This document shows positions 9,384 to 18,789 of a stretch of DNA of 38,840 nucleotides, piece by piece. How positions within the stretch are numbered: the first letter of the stretch is position 1; every line of letters begins with the position of its first letter. Where the stretch lies: NCBI GenBank assembly GCA_030696315.1, contig JAUYSM010000071.1, positions 1-38,840 of the forward strand. Reading direction: 5' to 3'. The position numbers and the translations under genes are program-made. Source of the DNA: Pseudohongiella sp. (lineage in GTDB: Bacteria; Pseudomonadota; Gammaproteobacteria; Pseudomonadales; Pseudohongiellaceae). The notes beneath the pieces were generated by a model, which ran no database searches, was not told where the DNA came from, and worked only from the letters and a program-made list of their open reading frames with translations.

Positions 9384-10109
9384 TTAGTCTTGTACGTAGG
9401 TGATTGCGTCGTCAGTGAGCACACCACGACGAATCTGGCCAGTAGTTGAGTAGGTGAAGAAAGGCAGGTTCTGATTTGCAGTGTCTGCAACAGTCGCATC
9501 ACCAAACTGACCTGTGTAGACATACATGCAGGTTGGTGGTATCGCAGCTGCTGCTGGAGATACTACCGCTGCCTTACCAGGAAACAGTGCAACTTTAAAG
9601 TCTACCGCTGTGGATTTGTCCAGCGATAGGAACTTTGTAAAGCCAGTGCCGGTTGTGGCCAGATCTGCTTCTACAAGGCTTACGTTGGTGGTACCGCCAG
9701 TCAGGTCGCTGTCTGCCAGTGCAATAGTTGGACGGCCTGATTGCAGCGTGTCGTTAAATATTTCCAAGCATGATGCAAAACCTGCTGTCAAATCGCCTGC
9801 GGTCAGCGGGAGATCAGCATCATCAGATGATCCGATCAATGGGTATCCGCGAGCAACGTCGAATGCCAGTGCTGCGTTATCCAGCGTTACTGATGTTGGT
9901 TGACCAGTTGCGATGAACTGAGCGCGGTACATAGCAGCGCCAGTTGTGAATCCGCCCACCACGCCATCAAATGCTGCGTCGTGTGCTTCATCAGTCACGT
10001 CAATAAAACGTGGCAATGCAGTTGCGGCCAGGATACCCAACAGCAGGATGACCACAACCAGTTCAATAATTGTAAAACCTTGTTGCTTACGAGCGGCTTG
10101 CATTTTCAT
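9384..10109 (-). CDS. mshA: MSHA major pilin MshA
   Basis: 241 residues. The leader MKMQAARKQQG precedes F-T-I-I-E-L-V-V-V-I-L-L-L-G-I-L-A-A, the classic type IVa prepilin N-terminus (Gly -1, Phe +1, Glu +5). The rest is a variable globular head with Cys residues, larger than the about 170-180 residues of Vibrio MshA. An excellent ribosome binding site, GGAAGGAG, lies 7 bases before the ATG at 10109. A 316-bp upstream gap and a strong downstream terminator mark it as a separately and highly expressed gene. Only one full pilin gene lies between mshF and mshC, where Vibrio has both mshB and mshA, so it could also be named MshB; its expression signals favour MshA. Confidence 0.88.
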   Translation of the reverse strand: MKMQAARKQQGFTIIELVVVILLLGILAATALPRFIDVTDEAHDAAFDGVVGGFTTGAAMYRAQFIATGQPTSVTLDNAALAFDVARGYPLIGSSDDADLPLTAGDLTAGFASCLEIFNDTLQSGRPTIALADSDLTGGTTNVSLVEADLATTGTGFTKFLSLDKSTAVDFKVALFPGKAAVVSPAAAAIPPTCMYVYTGQFGDATVADTANQNLPFFTYSTTGQIRRGVLTDDAITYVQD

Positions 10110-10425
10110 CGTTAAACTCCTTCCTCTTTAGATCCGGCATCTGGTTGCGGGTTGCAACTGGTTGCTGGTGAAAATTAGCGTTGGTAAAAAAACGCCGTTA
10201 ATTAAAATCGTTGTCGTGCAGAAGAACGTTGCTTTCGTCTCAGCGCATCAATTGCTGTCGGCGCTTTATCAGATTGCTTGGAAGTGATGCTAACAGTGGT
10301 TTTGACGTCCCGCTACCACAAGTGCGCTATTCATCCCCAATTAGGCCCGAGAGCCGGCAAAAATCAATTATTTATTATTATTATCAATTGGTTATATCGT
10401 ATTTTACCCGGTTTTTACCCGGTCA
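10110..10425 (-). promoter_or_regulatory. Upstream region of mshA, probable pilin promoter
   Basis: This 316-bp gap between the mshF stop and mshA has no gene. On the minus strand it begins with a tandem 11-bp repeat, then a very A/T-rich stretch (about 10362-10400) able to act as an UP-like or bent element, and ends with the strong mshA ribosome binding site. A TTTAAT hexamer near 10200 is a possible -10 box without a good -35 partner. No sigma-54 type GG/GC pair was recognised. The promoter is inferred from the gap and the gene, not located. Confidence 0.5.
10402..10423. repeat. Perfect 11-bp tandem repeat upstream of mshA
   Basis: TTTTACCCGGT occurs at 10402-10412 and again at 10413-10423 with no gap. 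The 11-bp period is close to one helical turn, so both copies face the same side of the DNA. It lies 2 bases beyond the mshF stop codon, at the far end of the mshA upstream region. Confidence 0.7.
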
Positions 10426-10998
10426 TTATTGGGCTGCTGTCAGCTCAAGCGGTACACTTTGCCACTGGTAAGGTTCTACCGCAGACAACATCGTCCCCTG
10501 CCAGTCTGTACCTGTTTCGCCACCAAACACATTCTCAATACGCAGGCGGATTTGATTGCCTGTCACCATTTGTCCGTTGCGGGTAACATACAAATTGCTC
10601 GCATTTTCAGCAAGATACACTAACTCACCACGCGCCGAATCAAAGTACCAGGTTCGCCTTGGCATCGAGGCTTCATCAATGACAGAAAACACGCCGACAT
10701 AATTGCTCGGCACTTGCAACATCAGATCCATGGGGTTAGTGCCGGTAAGCGCGTTTACACTTGCGCGCCCGCCCGTTGCGATGGCGGTCATCATCTGTAA
10801 ATTGACACCCGCTTTCAGCTGCGCCAACACAGCGATGAAGTTTGCGCGCTCGGCTTCGCCCGGGAATTCCCGATACCGGTTTAATGCGACGGAAAACAAA
10901 ATAGAGGCAATCAACAGATAGACCACCAGTTCAAACAGGGAAAAACCTGTCTGAGTCTTACGCATGCCGGTAAATCCTGACCGCGCTGAGAGTTTCAT
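10426..10998 (-). CDS. mshF: MSHA biogenesis protein MshF (prepilin-like)
   Basis: 190 residues from ATG 10998, which has AGG 6 bases upstream. An internal ATG at 10965 would give the short leader MRKTQTG right before F-S-L-F-E-L and is a fair alternative. A longer frame up to 11076 would overlap mshG and is unlikely. The segment G-F-S-L-F-E-L-V-V-Y-L-L-I-A is prepilin-like (Gly -1, Phe +1, Glu +5). The rest is a soluble domain without Cys. Placement straight after mshG identifies it as MshF, a poorly characterised member of the cluster. Confidence 0.78.
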   Translation of the reverse strand: MKLSARSGFTGMRKTQTGFSLFELVVYLLIASILFSVALNRYREFPGEAERANFIAVLAQLKAGVNLQMMTAIATGGRASVNALTGTNPMDLMLQVPSNYVGVFSVIDEASMPRRTWYFDSARGELVYLAENASNLYVTRNGQMVTGNQIRLRIENVFGGETGTDWQGTMLSAVEPYQWQSVPLELTAAQ

Positions 10999-11045
10999 GA
11001 TGCCTGTTACCTGTGTCTCAATTTCTGACAGTGATCTTGCGATGT

Positions 11046-12365
11046 CTAGCGATTTGCCGCACTGCTGAGATCCCATATTGGAAGGAATACACCCAGCGCC
11101 AGCACCAAAACCATTCCAGCAATAAACATGATCAATATGGGCTCGATGGCTTCCCCGAGGCGCTTGAGGTCATACTCAACTTCCGCGTCGTAGAAGTCAG
11201 CTACCTCTTCCAATAACTGATCAATGGTGCCGCTTTCCTCACCCACTGAGATCATCTGCAGCACCAGTGGCGAAAACATGTTGGTAGCCACTGCCGTGTT
11301 GTACAGCGATTCACCGCGGGAAATACCGTCACGCATTTTAATAATACGTTTCGCGATAAACTGATTGCCTACCGCGCCGGCCACCACATTCATACCGTGG
11401 ACTATAGGCACACCCGCTTTCATCACCATCGAAAACGTTCTGGCAAACCGGGCCAGCGCAATGCGTTCGAACACCGGCCCCGCCAACGGCATCAAGCGCT
11501 TCTTTTCATCCCACAGCAAACGGCCCGCCTCTGAATTGACCCAGAGTTTGAAACCTACCACTGTTGCAACAGTGCCACCGAGTAAAAACTGCCACCAATT
11601 GACCACAAAATCTGAAATGCCAATCAGGATGCGTGTTTCCAGTGGTAATTCCGCTCCCAAGCGCAAAAATGTCTCTGAAAACGCGGGTATCACAAAGTAG
11701 GTTATTAATACCAGAGCAATGGCAATGGTGACCACAACAAAAGCGGGATAACGTGTGGCACTTTTTACCTGCTTGCGGGTATTTTTCTCCAACTGCAAAT
11801 ATCGCCCAATCTGCTCAAACGCCAAATCCAGCCGTCCGGTGTTTTCACCGACATCCACCAATGATAAAAACAGCTGTGAAAATATTTTGGGATACTGCCC
11901 TAACGCGGTTGAAAGGTTTTGTCCGGACTCAAGCCCGGCCTGGACTTTTTGCAGCACTTCACGAAAATTCTGGTTTTTCATGGACGCTTGCAGTCCATAC
12001 AGCGCGCGATCCAGCGGCAAACCGGCTTTGGTCAGGCTTTGCATCTGCCGCGAAAAGATAATCAGCTCATTGATATCAATTTTTTTGCGGGTAAAAACTT
12101 CATTCAGCGCCTGAAACGCGTCTTTATCCGCAAAACTTTGTTTCTTGTTACTGCTTCTGGGTGAAGATGGCTTTGATGCTTGTGTCGTGTTGTCAGACTT
12201 GCTGCTCGACGCACTGCTACTTTTATTTTTACCGGGTTTGATATCGATCGGCGTAATGCCCTGGCCCATCAACTCGGTTGCCGCAGCGTCCAGATTGGCT
12301 GCGTCGATAACCCCCGACACCATGGCACCAGCACGATTACGCGCTCTGTATTGGTAAGCGGCCAT
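11046..12365 (-). CDS. mshG: MSHA inner-membrane platform protein MshG (GspF/PilC family)
   Basis: 439 residues, the usual family size being about 400. The N-terminal cytoplasmic part begins A-Y-Q-Y-R-A-R-N-R-A-G, normal for GspF/PilC proteins, and then has a Ser/Lys-rich linker (about 45-75). Two GspF domains follow, each ending in hydrophobic segments (near residues 205-235, 250-270 and 405-430). It forms the inner-membrane platform that the MshE ATPase acts on. The ATG at 12365 overlaps the mshE stop by one base. Confidence 0.93.
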   Translation of the reverse strand: MAAYQYRARNRAGAMVSGVIDAANLDAAATELMGQGITPIDIKPGKNKSSSASSSKSDNTTQASKPSSPRSSNKKQSFADKDAFQALNEVFTRKKIDINELIIFSRQMQSLTKAGLPLDRALYGLQASMKNQNFREVLQKVQAGLESGQNLSTALGQYPKIFSQLFLSLVDVGENTGRLDLAFEQIGRYLQLEKNTRKQVKSATRYPAFVVVTIAIALVLITYFVIPAFSETFLRLGAELPLETRILIGISDFVVNWWQFLLGGTVATVVGFKLWVNSEAGRLLWDEKKRLMPLAGPVFERIALARFARTFSMVMKAGVPIVHGMNVVAGAVGNQFIAKRIIKMRDGISRGESLYNTAVATNMFSPLVLQMISVGEESGTIDQLLEEVADFYDAEVEYDLKRLGEAIEPILIMFIAGMVLVLALGVFLPIWDLSSAANR

Positions 12366-14206
12366 CAGCTTTCACTGCCCGGCAGTGAGGATTTGCCCGA
12401 CATACCAGATTGTGATCCGCCTTGATCCAGTAAATGCAGGTCACCTTCAAGTACGGATGCCGCATCACCTGGTTGTTGCTCATCCATGGTGAAATCGCCG
12501 GTCTCATCAATTTGTTCGGCAACCCGATAGACTTCATCCAATGTCGTGACACCTTTAAATGCTTCTTCCATCGCGGTGACGACCAGCGGCAAGTACCCTT
12601 TGCTCAAGCGTGCCGCTCTGACAAATTCTGAGGAACTGGAGCGCCGCAAGGCATCGGCCATGTCATCATTTAGCACCAGCAACTCAAACACCCCAATACG
12701 TCCGCGGTAGCCGGTATTGTTACAACGGTGACAACCACTGGCAGCTTTTAAATGGAAGTCAGGCGGTGTCGCACGACCCATTGTGTGCCTGATCCAGTTG
12801 ATCTCGCGTTGATCAAGGATGTGGTCAACACAACAGTTGTCACACAAGCGTCTGACCAAGCGTTGTGCCAGTACTGCACGTATCGCGGTTGCTGCTAAAA
12901 ACCCTTCGGCACCCATGTCGACCAGGCGCATGGCGCTGGAAACCGCATCATTGGTGTGCAAGGTGGATAACACCATGTGACCGGTCATCGCAGCGCGCAA
13001 AGCGATTTCTGCTGTTTCCTGATCACGTATTTCACCAACCAGCAAAATGTCAGGGTCTTGACGCAGTGCGGCCCTTAAAATGCGCGCAAAGGTCAGGCCT
13101 ATTCTGGGGTTGATCTGCACCTGATTGATGCGGCTGAGGCGATATTCAACGGGATCTTCTACCGTAATAATCTTTTTGCCGACATCGTTTAACTCCTGTA
13201 AAGCACCATATAGCGTGGTGGTTTTACCCGAACCAGTCGGTCCTGTAACCAGAATCAAGCCATGTGGCATATGAATCAGACGGCGAAACTGCTCCAGCAT
13301 CTCGGGGTGCATGCCCACTTTATCCAGATCCGCCGCGCCCTCGGATTGATCAAGTAAACGCATCACCACGGACTCGCCATATTCAATCGGCATGGTGGAC
13401 AGACGCACATCAATTTTTTTGTCTTTGACCTTCAGGCTGAAACGCCCGTCTTGTGGCAAACGCTTTTCCGAGATATCCAGTCCGGACATCAATTTCAGAC
13501 GCAACACCAGCGCCGGGGTGATACGTCGCTCTTTAACAATCTGTTCCTGCAGCACACCATCAATACGCTGACGTATGCGCAACACAAATTCATCTGGTTC
13601 GATATGGATGTCTGATGCCCTTATTTGTACGGCATCTTCAAACAGGGAGTGCAACAACTTGACGACGGGGGCATCACTGTCGTCAGCGGCAGGCACTAGT
13701 GCGGCAAGGTCAAACTGACCATCGATGAGCTCTTCGTCTAGTTCCTCGGCAAAGCCGGCAATTTCATCGGTACGTCGATAGACGATATCCAACGTGGCCA
13801 ACAGTTCACTTTCGCGCACCACAGCCTGCTGTATTGGCTGCTGCAAAATACGTTCGATTGCATCTATGGCATATATATCAGTTGGATCGGCCATACCGAC
13901 CAACAGCAAGCCACTTTTTTCAGACAGCGCTATCGCCCGGAATCGGCGTGCATGTGTTTCAGACATGCGCTGCACAACCGCGTTGTCGAACTTATAACGG
14001 CGCAAATCCACGAAGGGAAGATTCAGTTGCTCAGATAAAAAACCCAGGAACTTGTCTTCCTGGATAAACCCGAGATTGATCAGCGTACGACCCAGTCGTT
14101 GCCCTGTCGATCGTTGTTTTGCAAGCGCCTGCTGAAGCTGTGCCTCGGCTATCACGCCGTTTTGTACCAGCAGATCTCCGATCCTGATTTTCTGTTTGAT
14201 GGCCAT
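12365..14206 (-). CDS. mshE: MSHA pilus assembly ATPase MshE with c-di-GMP-type N-domain
   Basis: 613 residues of the GspE/PilB family. Two 24-residue MshEN motifs stand at residues 8-31 (RIG...Q) and 37-60 (RLG...Q), separated by five residues; each follows R-[LI]-G-x2-L/T-L/I-x2-x-G-[VF]-I-x4-L/F-x3-L-x2-Q. In V. cholerae MshE this arrangement binds cyclic di-GMP. Walker A is GPTGSGKT at 322-329, followed by the Asp box and Walker B (LVGEIRD). A CxxC pair (RLCDNC and GCHRCN) forms the zinc-binding site. It powers MSHA extension from the cytoplasmic face. Ten bases separate it from mshN. Control by c-di-GMP is inferred from the motifs. Confidence 0.96.
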   Translation of the reverse strand: MAIKQKIRIGDLLVQNGVIAEAQLQQALAKQRSTGQRLGRTLINLGFIQEDKFLGFLSEQLNLPFVDLRRYKFDNAVVQRMSETHARRFRAIALSEKSGLLLVGMADPTDIYAIDAIERILQQPIQQAVVRESELLATLDIVYRRTDEIAGFAEELDEELIDGQFDLAALVPAADDSDAPVVKLLHSLFEDAVQIRASDIHIEPDEFVLRIRQRIDGVLQEQIVKERRITPALVLRLKLMSGLDISEKRLPQDGRFSLKVKDKKIDVRLSTMPIEYGESVVMRLLDQSEGAADLDKVGMHPEMLEQFRRLIHMPHGLILVTGPTGSGKTTTLYGALQELNDVGKKIITVEDPVEYRLSRINQVQINPRIGLTFARILRAALRQDPDILLVGEIRDQETAEIALRAAMTGHMVLSTLHTNDAVSSAMRLVDMGAEGFLAATAIRAVLAQRLVRRLCDNCCVDHILDQREINWIRHTMGRATPPDFHLKAASGCHRCNNTGYRGRIGVFELLVLNDDMADALRRSSSSEFVRAARLSKGYLPLVVTAMEEAFKGVTTLDEVYRVAEQIDETGDFTMDEQQPGDAASVLEGDLHLLDQGGSQSGMSGKSSLPGSES

Positions 14207-14216
14207 GCTGTTCCCG

Positions 14217-15458
14217 TTAATTCGCCGCTGCGTTTTGCCGGAACGCTTGTACTCGCTGCAGACTCGCTTGTCGCAAAGCGTCGCTTAAGGTCGGCAGCTT
14301 CAACGCTTGTTCGTAAGCTGCTACAGCGTCCGCCGATCGGCCCAGTGCATCCAGTGAAGCAGCAAGACCATACCACCAGCGCGCTTCATTGGAATCTTGT
14401 TGCAACAGAGCTTGGTATGAACCTACTGCGCCCTCGTACTGTCGCGCACCAAGGTAGGCTGAAGCCAACAGATCATGGTATTCAGTATCAGTGCCGACAG
14501 CTGGAGAAGCGACCGCAAGCAAATCTACCGCCTCAATAGGCGTATTTGCTGCGAGTAACAAACGCGCTTTGAGCTTACGGTAGATCACGCTACCCGGTTG
14601 AATTGCCAGACCGAGCTCTGCAGCTTGCATGGCACGCTCTGTCTCACCCATCTGAATCAATAATTTGACCAACGTTTCCCGCGAATAATGCGCCTGCGGG
14701 TTTTCAAACGCGAAACTGTCCAGCGTTTGCAAAGCGGTTAATTGTTGACCACTGGCCCATTGTTGTAATGCTGTTTGCACTTGCTGGCGATCACGGTCGT
14801 AAAAACTCAACTCGCGCGCAACGCGCGAACTGGCAGACTGCTGAGGATCTGTTTCAGAGCTAGTTGTCGACGGATTTGCGGGCGTTTCAACCTCGGTTTC
14901 AGCGGGCAATGCCGGAGCATCCGCCCACTCCCGGTTGATCTGCGTATCTGCTGCGACTTGTGGTTGGCGCACAACAGCCAGTTGCTCAAGTTGTGCCTGT
15001 TGTTGCGCACGCGCGGTGGCATCAGCTTGCGCCTGTGCCTGTAACAAAGCCTGGTTTTGCGCCTCGAGCTGACGTAAACGGGCTTCAAGCTGACTGATAT
15101 CTGTGACGGGCATACTATTTGAGAAATTTGCCAGAGGATCGGTACCGCCTGCACTTGATTCAGCGACCGCAGCTGACTGAGCAACATTCTCAGGCGCAGT
15201 GTTTTGTGTATTGAGCTGAGTGGATTGCGCCACTGGCATAGGCAACTGCCCTGAGTTCTGACGGATGGTCAATAAGTAAGCAACCATTAACGCACCCAAG
15301 AGCACCAACAATAATGCCACCAAGGCGATGATACGACGGGCATTGGACTTTGCCGCCCGCTCACTGGCCGGCACCAGTTTCTCAGCGCCAAGGCCCCGCG
15401 TCGGCACCTCTCGGCGCCGCGCATCCAGATCACGCAACATGTCGTTCACAAGACTCAT
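14217..15458 (-). CDS. mshN: MSHA biogenesis protein MshN (TPR)
   Basis: 413 residues. The start MSLVNDMLRDLDARR is the typical MshN opening. One membrane segment lies at residues 43-63, followed by a Gln/Ala-rich linker with a likely coiled coil (about 125-165). The C-terminal half (about 235-405) has TPR-like helix pairs with A-x-G-x-Y/L and A-L-x-x-x-P patterns. It is expected to sit in the inner membrane with the TPR part in the periplasm, scaffolding secretin or platform parts. It follows mshM after 51 bases. Confidence 0.9.
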   Translation of the reverse strand: MSLVNDMLRDLDARRREVPTRGLGAEKLVPASERAAKSNARRIIALVALLLVLLGALMVAYLLTIRQNSGQLPMPVAQSTQLNTQNTAPENVAQSAAVAESSAGGTDPLANFSNSMPVTDISQLEARLRQLEAQNQALLQAQAQADATARAQQQAQLEQLAVVRQPQVAADTQINREWADAPALPAETEVETPANPSTTSSETDPQQSASSRVARELSFYDRDRQQVQTALQQWASGQQLTALQTLDSFAFENPQAHYSRETLVKLLIQMGETERAMQAAELGLAIQPGSVIYRKLKARLLLAANTPIEAVDLLAVASPAVGTDTEYHDLLASAYLGARQYEGAVGSYQALLQQDSNEARWWYGLAASLDALGRSADAVAAYEQALKLPTLSDALRQASLQRVQAFRQNAAAN

Positions 15459-15509
15459 TAAGGCATGGTTCCCGGGCGCCTGTGCACCGCAGCAAAAAGG
15501 CAGAATTAT

Positions 15510-16433
15510 TTATCTAAAGTAAAAAGCCAGCAGGTACACCATCAGCGCAACACCTGCCAATCCCATCACCGCACCGGCGGCCGCTATCGGCCTGAAATTA
15601 CCGCGTGTTGGTAACGATACGCCTTCAGTATCACTGATGGCCTTGATCATATGGTCACGCTCTACCGTGCGCTCTCCACGACCGTATGCCACCATCAGCG
15701 CTTTGTGGCACACGATATTGACTATACGGGGAACGCCCTTGGACGCCCGGAACAATTCATCCAGCGCTTTGGCGCTGAACACGGTACCTCCGTTGTACCC
15801 CGCTGTTGCCATGCGATGCATGACATAACGTTCCAGCCCGTCCCGGTCGAGAGACTCCAGCTTGTATGAGAACGTAATGCGCTGCAGCAGTTGCCTCAGA
15901 GACTTGTGTGTCAGCATCTCGTCCAACTCGGGCTGCGCAAACAGTACCACTTGAAACAATTTGGCAGTTTCGGTCTCGAGATTGGTCAACAGTCGCAAGG
16001 CTTCCAGCGTTTTTTCCGGCATTGCATGTGCTTCATCAATAAACAAGACCACTTGCCGACCGTTGGCGGCCTGTTCCATCAGCACATTTGTGATGCGTTT
16101 CAGCAGACTGTGATGACCAACATCAGTCTCAGCAGCGATGCCCAATTCTTCGGCAAAAGCCAGAAACAGCCCCTTTGGGCTGAGTACGGGATTGGCAATA
16201 TAAGCCGTCACGTAGGTGTCCGGACTTTCTTCAAGCGTGTTCAATACCTTACGGCACAACATGGTTTTGCCTGTGCCCACTTCACCTACGACCTTGATGA
16301 ATCCTTCCTTATTGGCAATGGACACCATCAACATGTTGTAGGCCTTATGGTAACTGGCCATATTGAGGAAAAATTCCGTGTTCGGGGTCAACGAAAACGG
16401 CAGTTCCTTGATTCCAAAGTGTTCCAGGTACAT
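15510..16433 (-). CDS. mshM: MSHA biogenesis AAA ATPase MshM (ExeA-like)
   Basis: 307 residues. The start MYLEHFGIKELPFSLTPNTE is the typical ExeA/MshM opening. Walker A is GEVGTGKT (50-57) and Walker B is VVLFIDEAHA (128-137); an R-I-T-F-S-Y-K-L-E segment follows as in the AAA_22 family. One membrane segment at the C-terminus (about 284-306) anchors it. ExeA-like ATPases help the secretin pass or assemble in the cell wall; here mshL is the immediate upstream neighbour. The ATG lacks a clear ribosome binding site. Confidence 0.92.
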   Translation of the reverse strand: MYLEHFGIKELPFSLTPNTEFFLNMASYHKAYNMLMVSIANKEGFIKVVGEVGTGKTMLCRKVLNTLEESPDTYVTAYIANPVLSPKGLFLAFAEELGIAAETDVGHHSLLKRITNVLMEQAANGRQVVLFIDEAHAMPEKTLEALRLLTNLETETAKLFQVVLFAQPELDEMLTHKSLRQLLQRITFSYKLESLDRDGLERYVMHRMATAGYNGGTVFSAKALDELFRASKGVPRIVNIVCHKALMVAYGRGERTVERDHMIKAISDTEGVSLPTRGNFRPIAAAGAVMGLAGVALMVYLLAFYFR

Positions 16434-16454
16434 TAGAGAGTAATCACCCTGCGA

Positions 16455-18320
16455 TCAGTTGGAAAACGGGTTGAGGGTTTCACTGATGCGTCGCATGCGC
16501 TCACTGCGCTCACGCAACAGATTCTGCTCGGATTGCGACGTAGCAATCACCGGCCTCAACAGAATAATGAATTCACTTTTCACCGTGCTTTGGCGACGCT
16601 GGTCAAAGGCCGCGCCAACAACCGGCACGTCATTAAGACCGGGAATGCCGGCGGTACTATCCACCGTGCGCTCGTAAGCGAGACCGCCCAAAATCACAAT
16701 TCGACCATCCTGTGCACGGATGATACTGTCCAGTTCGCGCACTGAGGTGCGCGCCAATGGCACTTGTTGGCCGGCAACCGATTTATTTTGTTCACTGACG
16801 GTGGTGATCACCGGATGCACATGCAAGGTGATGGTGCCATCGGCACTGATCTGCGGCGTGATATCCATCGAGATACCGGAGAAAAACTGCTGCAGGTTAT
16901 TAGCTGAGGTCTCGGTCACACTGGTGCCAGTATTAACAACATTGGAACCCACACTGGTCTGGAAGTATTCTTGGTCACCGTCCTGAAACAGGGCCTTCTG
17001 GTTATTGAGCACTTTCAGGCTAGGGCTGGACAACACCTGCGTGGTGCCGCGAGATTCGAGCAGTCTGAAAATGGCGTTAAAGTCTGTGAAGTTGGTCGCT
17101 ATAGTCAACGGATTGGAAATGCCATCAAAGGTCACGCCTTGCGTGCCTGCGCCAAACTGACCTGTGATGGTATTGTTGCCACCCGCTTCACCACCCGGGC
17201 CGAAGGTGTCAAAGTCAATAGCAGATTGATAACCCTTGTTCAGGATTACTTCAAGGAATTGCACTTGAATGGTAACTTCACGCATCAGAATGCTTTGTGC
17301 AGTTTCAATGTAGCTGGCGACCTGTTCCAATTCAGAAGGCGTAGCGGTAACCATCACCAGGCCTACTTGTGGCTGCACAACAACGGTGCGACCAGACTCG
17401 TCTCTTGCTGCGCTGGTCTGAACTCTGCCGGCGGTAGCAGTCCCTAAACCAGCCAACAATCCACTGGCGCCCGGAGCAACTCCAGACGACGCACTTGAGG
17501 ATGTTGTACTTAATCCAAGAATACCTTCCAACGTTGCTTTGATGTCCGTCCAGAAATCCGTTTGTGTTTGTGTGCTGACTTGACCGCCGCCACCACCACC
17601 GCCACCGCCGGTACCACCTGTTCCGCCAGTGCCACCTAGACCTCCGCCAATGCCGCCTCCTGCAGCAGTACCAACGGAGCCAGCTCCTCCAATTCCACCC
17701 GCAACGCCGCCAGCCTGCCCACCTTGTTGCCCGCCACCTGCGCCACCTGACGTTATGCTGACGCTGGAACTACCATCGCGACTCACATTCAAATAATCAA
17801 TGGTAAAAATGCGAGTGATCATGCCCTGAGGCTTTACTTCATAGATGTTGCCACGACGGGTAATCTGGTAGTCATAGATTTCCGCAACGGTATTCATCAC
17901 CTCATCTATGGTGACATTTGGCAGGTTGATGCTGATCTGGCCTTCAACTTCCGTGCTGACGATCACACCATAGTCAGTACCGGCCACCAGATTGTTAAAA
18001 AAGTCCCGCGCGTTCTCCGCATCGGCCATTACATTAAAACGCTCAACAACGGGTGCCAGCAAATCATCACTCAACGACAATCCCGGCATCAGCGCCTGCA
18101 AAGTGACATCTGGCGGCTCCACAGCAACCGGTGGATCGTAAGAAAGATCAGCATCCAGAAGAAGATCCTGGATATCTGTGAGCACTTCGGTGTCCATATC
18201 GGCGCCGGGGCCCACTGAAGAGCAAGCCAACATCAACAGCGATAAAACTGTTAACGAGGCGCTGCGCAAATACAGCTTTGCGCCACCAGGTTTGCTTGAT
18301 GTTTTACACACTAACGTCAT
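16455..18320 (-). CDS. mshL: MSHA outer-membrane secretin MshL
   Basis: 621 residues. A signal peptide ends in a lipobox, L-M-L-A-C with Cys at residue 33, so it is probably a lipoprotein. The N-domains include a secretin/TonB short N-terminal-like part (about 95-165). A glycine-rich insert lies at about 189-250. The C-terminal secretin domain (about 330-605) has V-x-V-Q-F-L-E-V-I-L and V-P-x-L-x-D-I/V-P-V-x-G motifs. It forms the outer-membrane pore for the pilus. The next gene upstream is mshK, 70 bases away. Confidence 0.94.
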   Translation of the reverse strand: MTLVCKTSSKPGGAKLYLRSASLTVLSLLMLACSSVGPGADMDTEVLTDIQDLLLDADLSYDPPVAVEPPDVTLQALMPGLSLSDDLLAPVVERFNVMADAENARDFFNNLVAGTDYGVIVSTEVEGQISINLPNVTIDEVMNTVAEIYDYQITRRGNIYEVKPQGMITRIFTIDYLNVSRDGSSSVSITSGGAGGGQQGGQAGGVAGGIGGAGSVGTAAGGGIGGGLGGTGGTGGTGGGGGGGGGQVSTQTQTDFWTDIKATLEGILGLSTTSSSASSGVAPGASGLLAGLGTATAGRVQTSAARDESGRTVVVQPQVGLVMVTATPSELEQVASYIETAQSILMREVTIQVQFLEVILNKGYQSAIDFDTFGPGGEAGGNNTITGQFGAGTQGVTFDGISNPLTIATNFTDFNAIFRLLESRGTTQVLSSPSLKVLNNQKALFQDGDQEYFQTSVGSNVVNTGTSVTETSANNLQQFFSGISMDITPQISADGTITLHVHPVITTVSEQNKSVAGQQVPLARTSVRELDSIIRAQDGRIVILGGLAYERTVDSTAGIPGLNDVPVVGAAFDQRRQSTVKSEFIILLRPVIATSQSEQNLLRERSERMRRISETLNPFSN

Positions 18321-18390
18321 CAGTACACCGCTTTGTTTATCAATTCATTTAAGCCGCTTCAAACACAGCTTTCTGTCTGTTCACTTATAC

Positions 18391-18789
18391 CTATTCTATT
18401 GCTTGCCGAACGGGACGTTTAAAAATCGCAAGCTCATACTCCATTCCCTGAATATCCAGCACAACCGTGCCGGGCTTGATTTCTTTGATGGTTGCCCCAT
18501 CGATATTTTCCCCAATCGTGAGTGGCTGGCTGTTTATTACCGCTATCGGATTAATACCGCCACTGCGCACAAACTGTAAACTCAGGTTGTTCAGTGTTAC
18601 CTCTGCCGCCACAACCTCTTCAGAACTTGTCACATCAATCAAGGCAGCTGATTGAGTAGCTCCAGGCGGCTGAGTCGGGTCACGGAAAAACTCGCCATCA
18701 ATCTGAATGGTCTGCGCGCTCACCAGCCCGGGCAGCAAACCCGACAGCAACGCGACGCTACGCAAAACTGATTGCAGGGACTTATACAC
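18391..18789 (-). CDS. mshK: MSHA biogenesis protein MshK
   Basis: 132 residues. It starts with GTG at 18789, overlapping the mshJ stop by 8 bases, with a GAGG further upstream. A signal peptide (about 1-25, ending V-S-A) is followed by R-D-P-T-Q-P-P and a small beta domain containing I-V/I-N-x-x-x-L-x-x-G and V-x-L-x-I-Q-G. This fits MshK, a PilP/GspC-like periplasmic partner of the secretin. The evidence is the fold pattern and the fixed position between mshJ and mshL. Confidence 0.82.
   Translation of the reverse strand: MYKSLQSVLRSVALLSGLLPGLVSAQTIQIDGEFFRDPTQPPGATQSAALIDVTSSEEVVAAEVTLNNLSLQFVRSGGINPIAVINSQPLTIGENIDGATIKEIKPGTVVLDIQGMEYELAIFKRPVRQAIE

Noticed and set aside
12865-13113. 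Plus-strand open frames across mshE and mshG
   Set aside because: They are antisense to well-recognised pilus genes and lack start signals.
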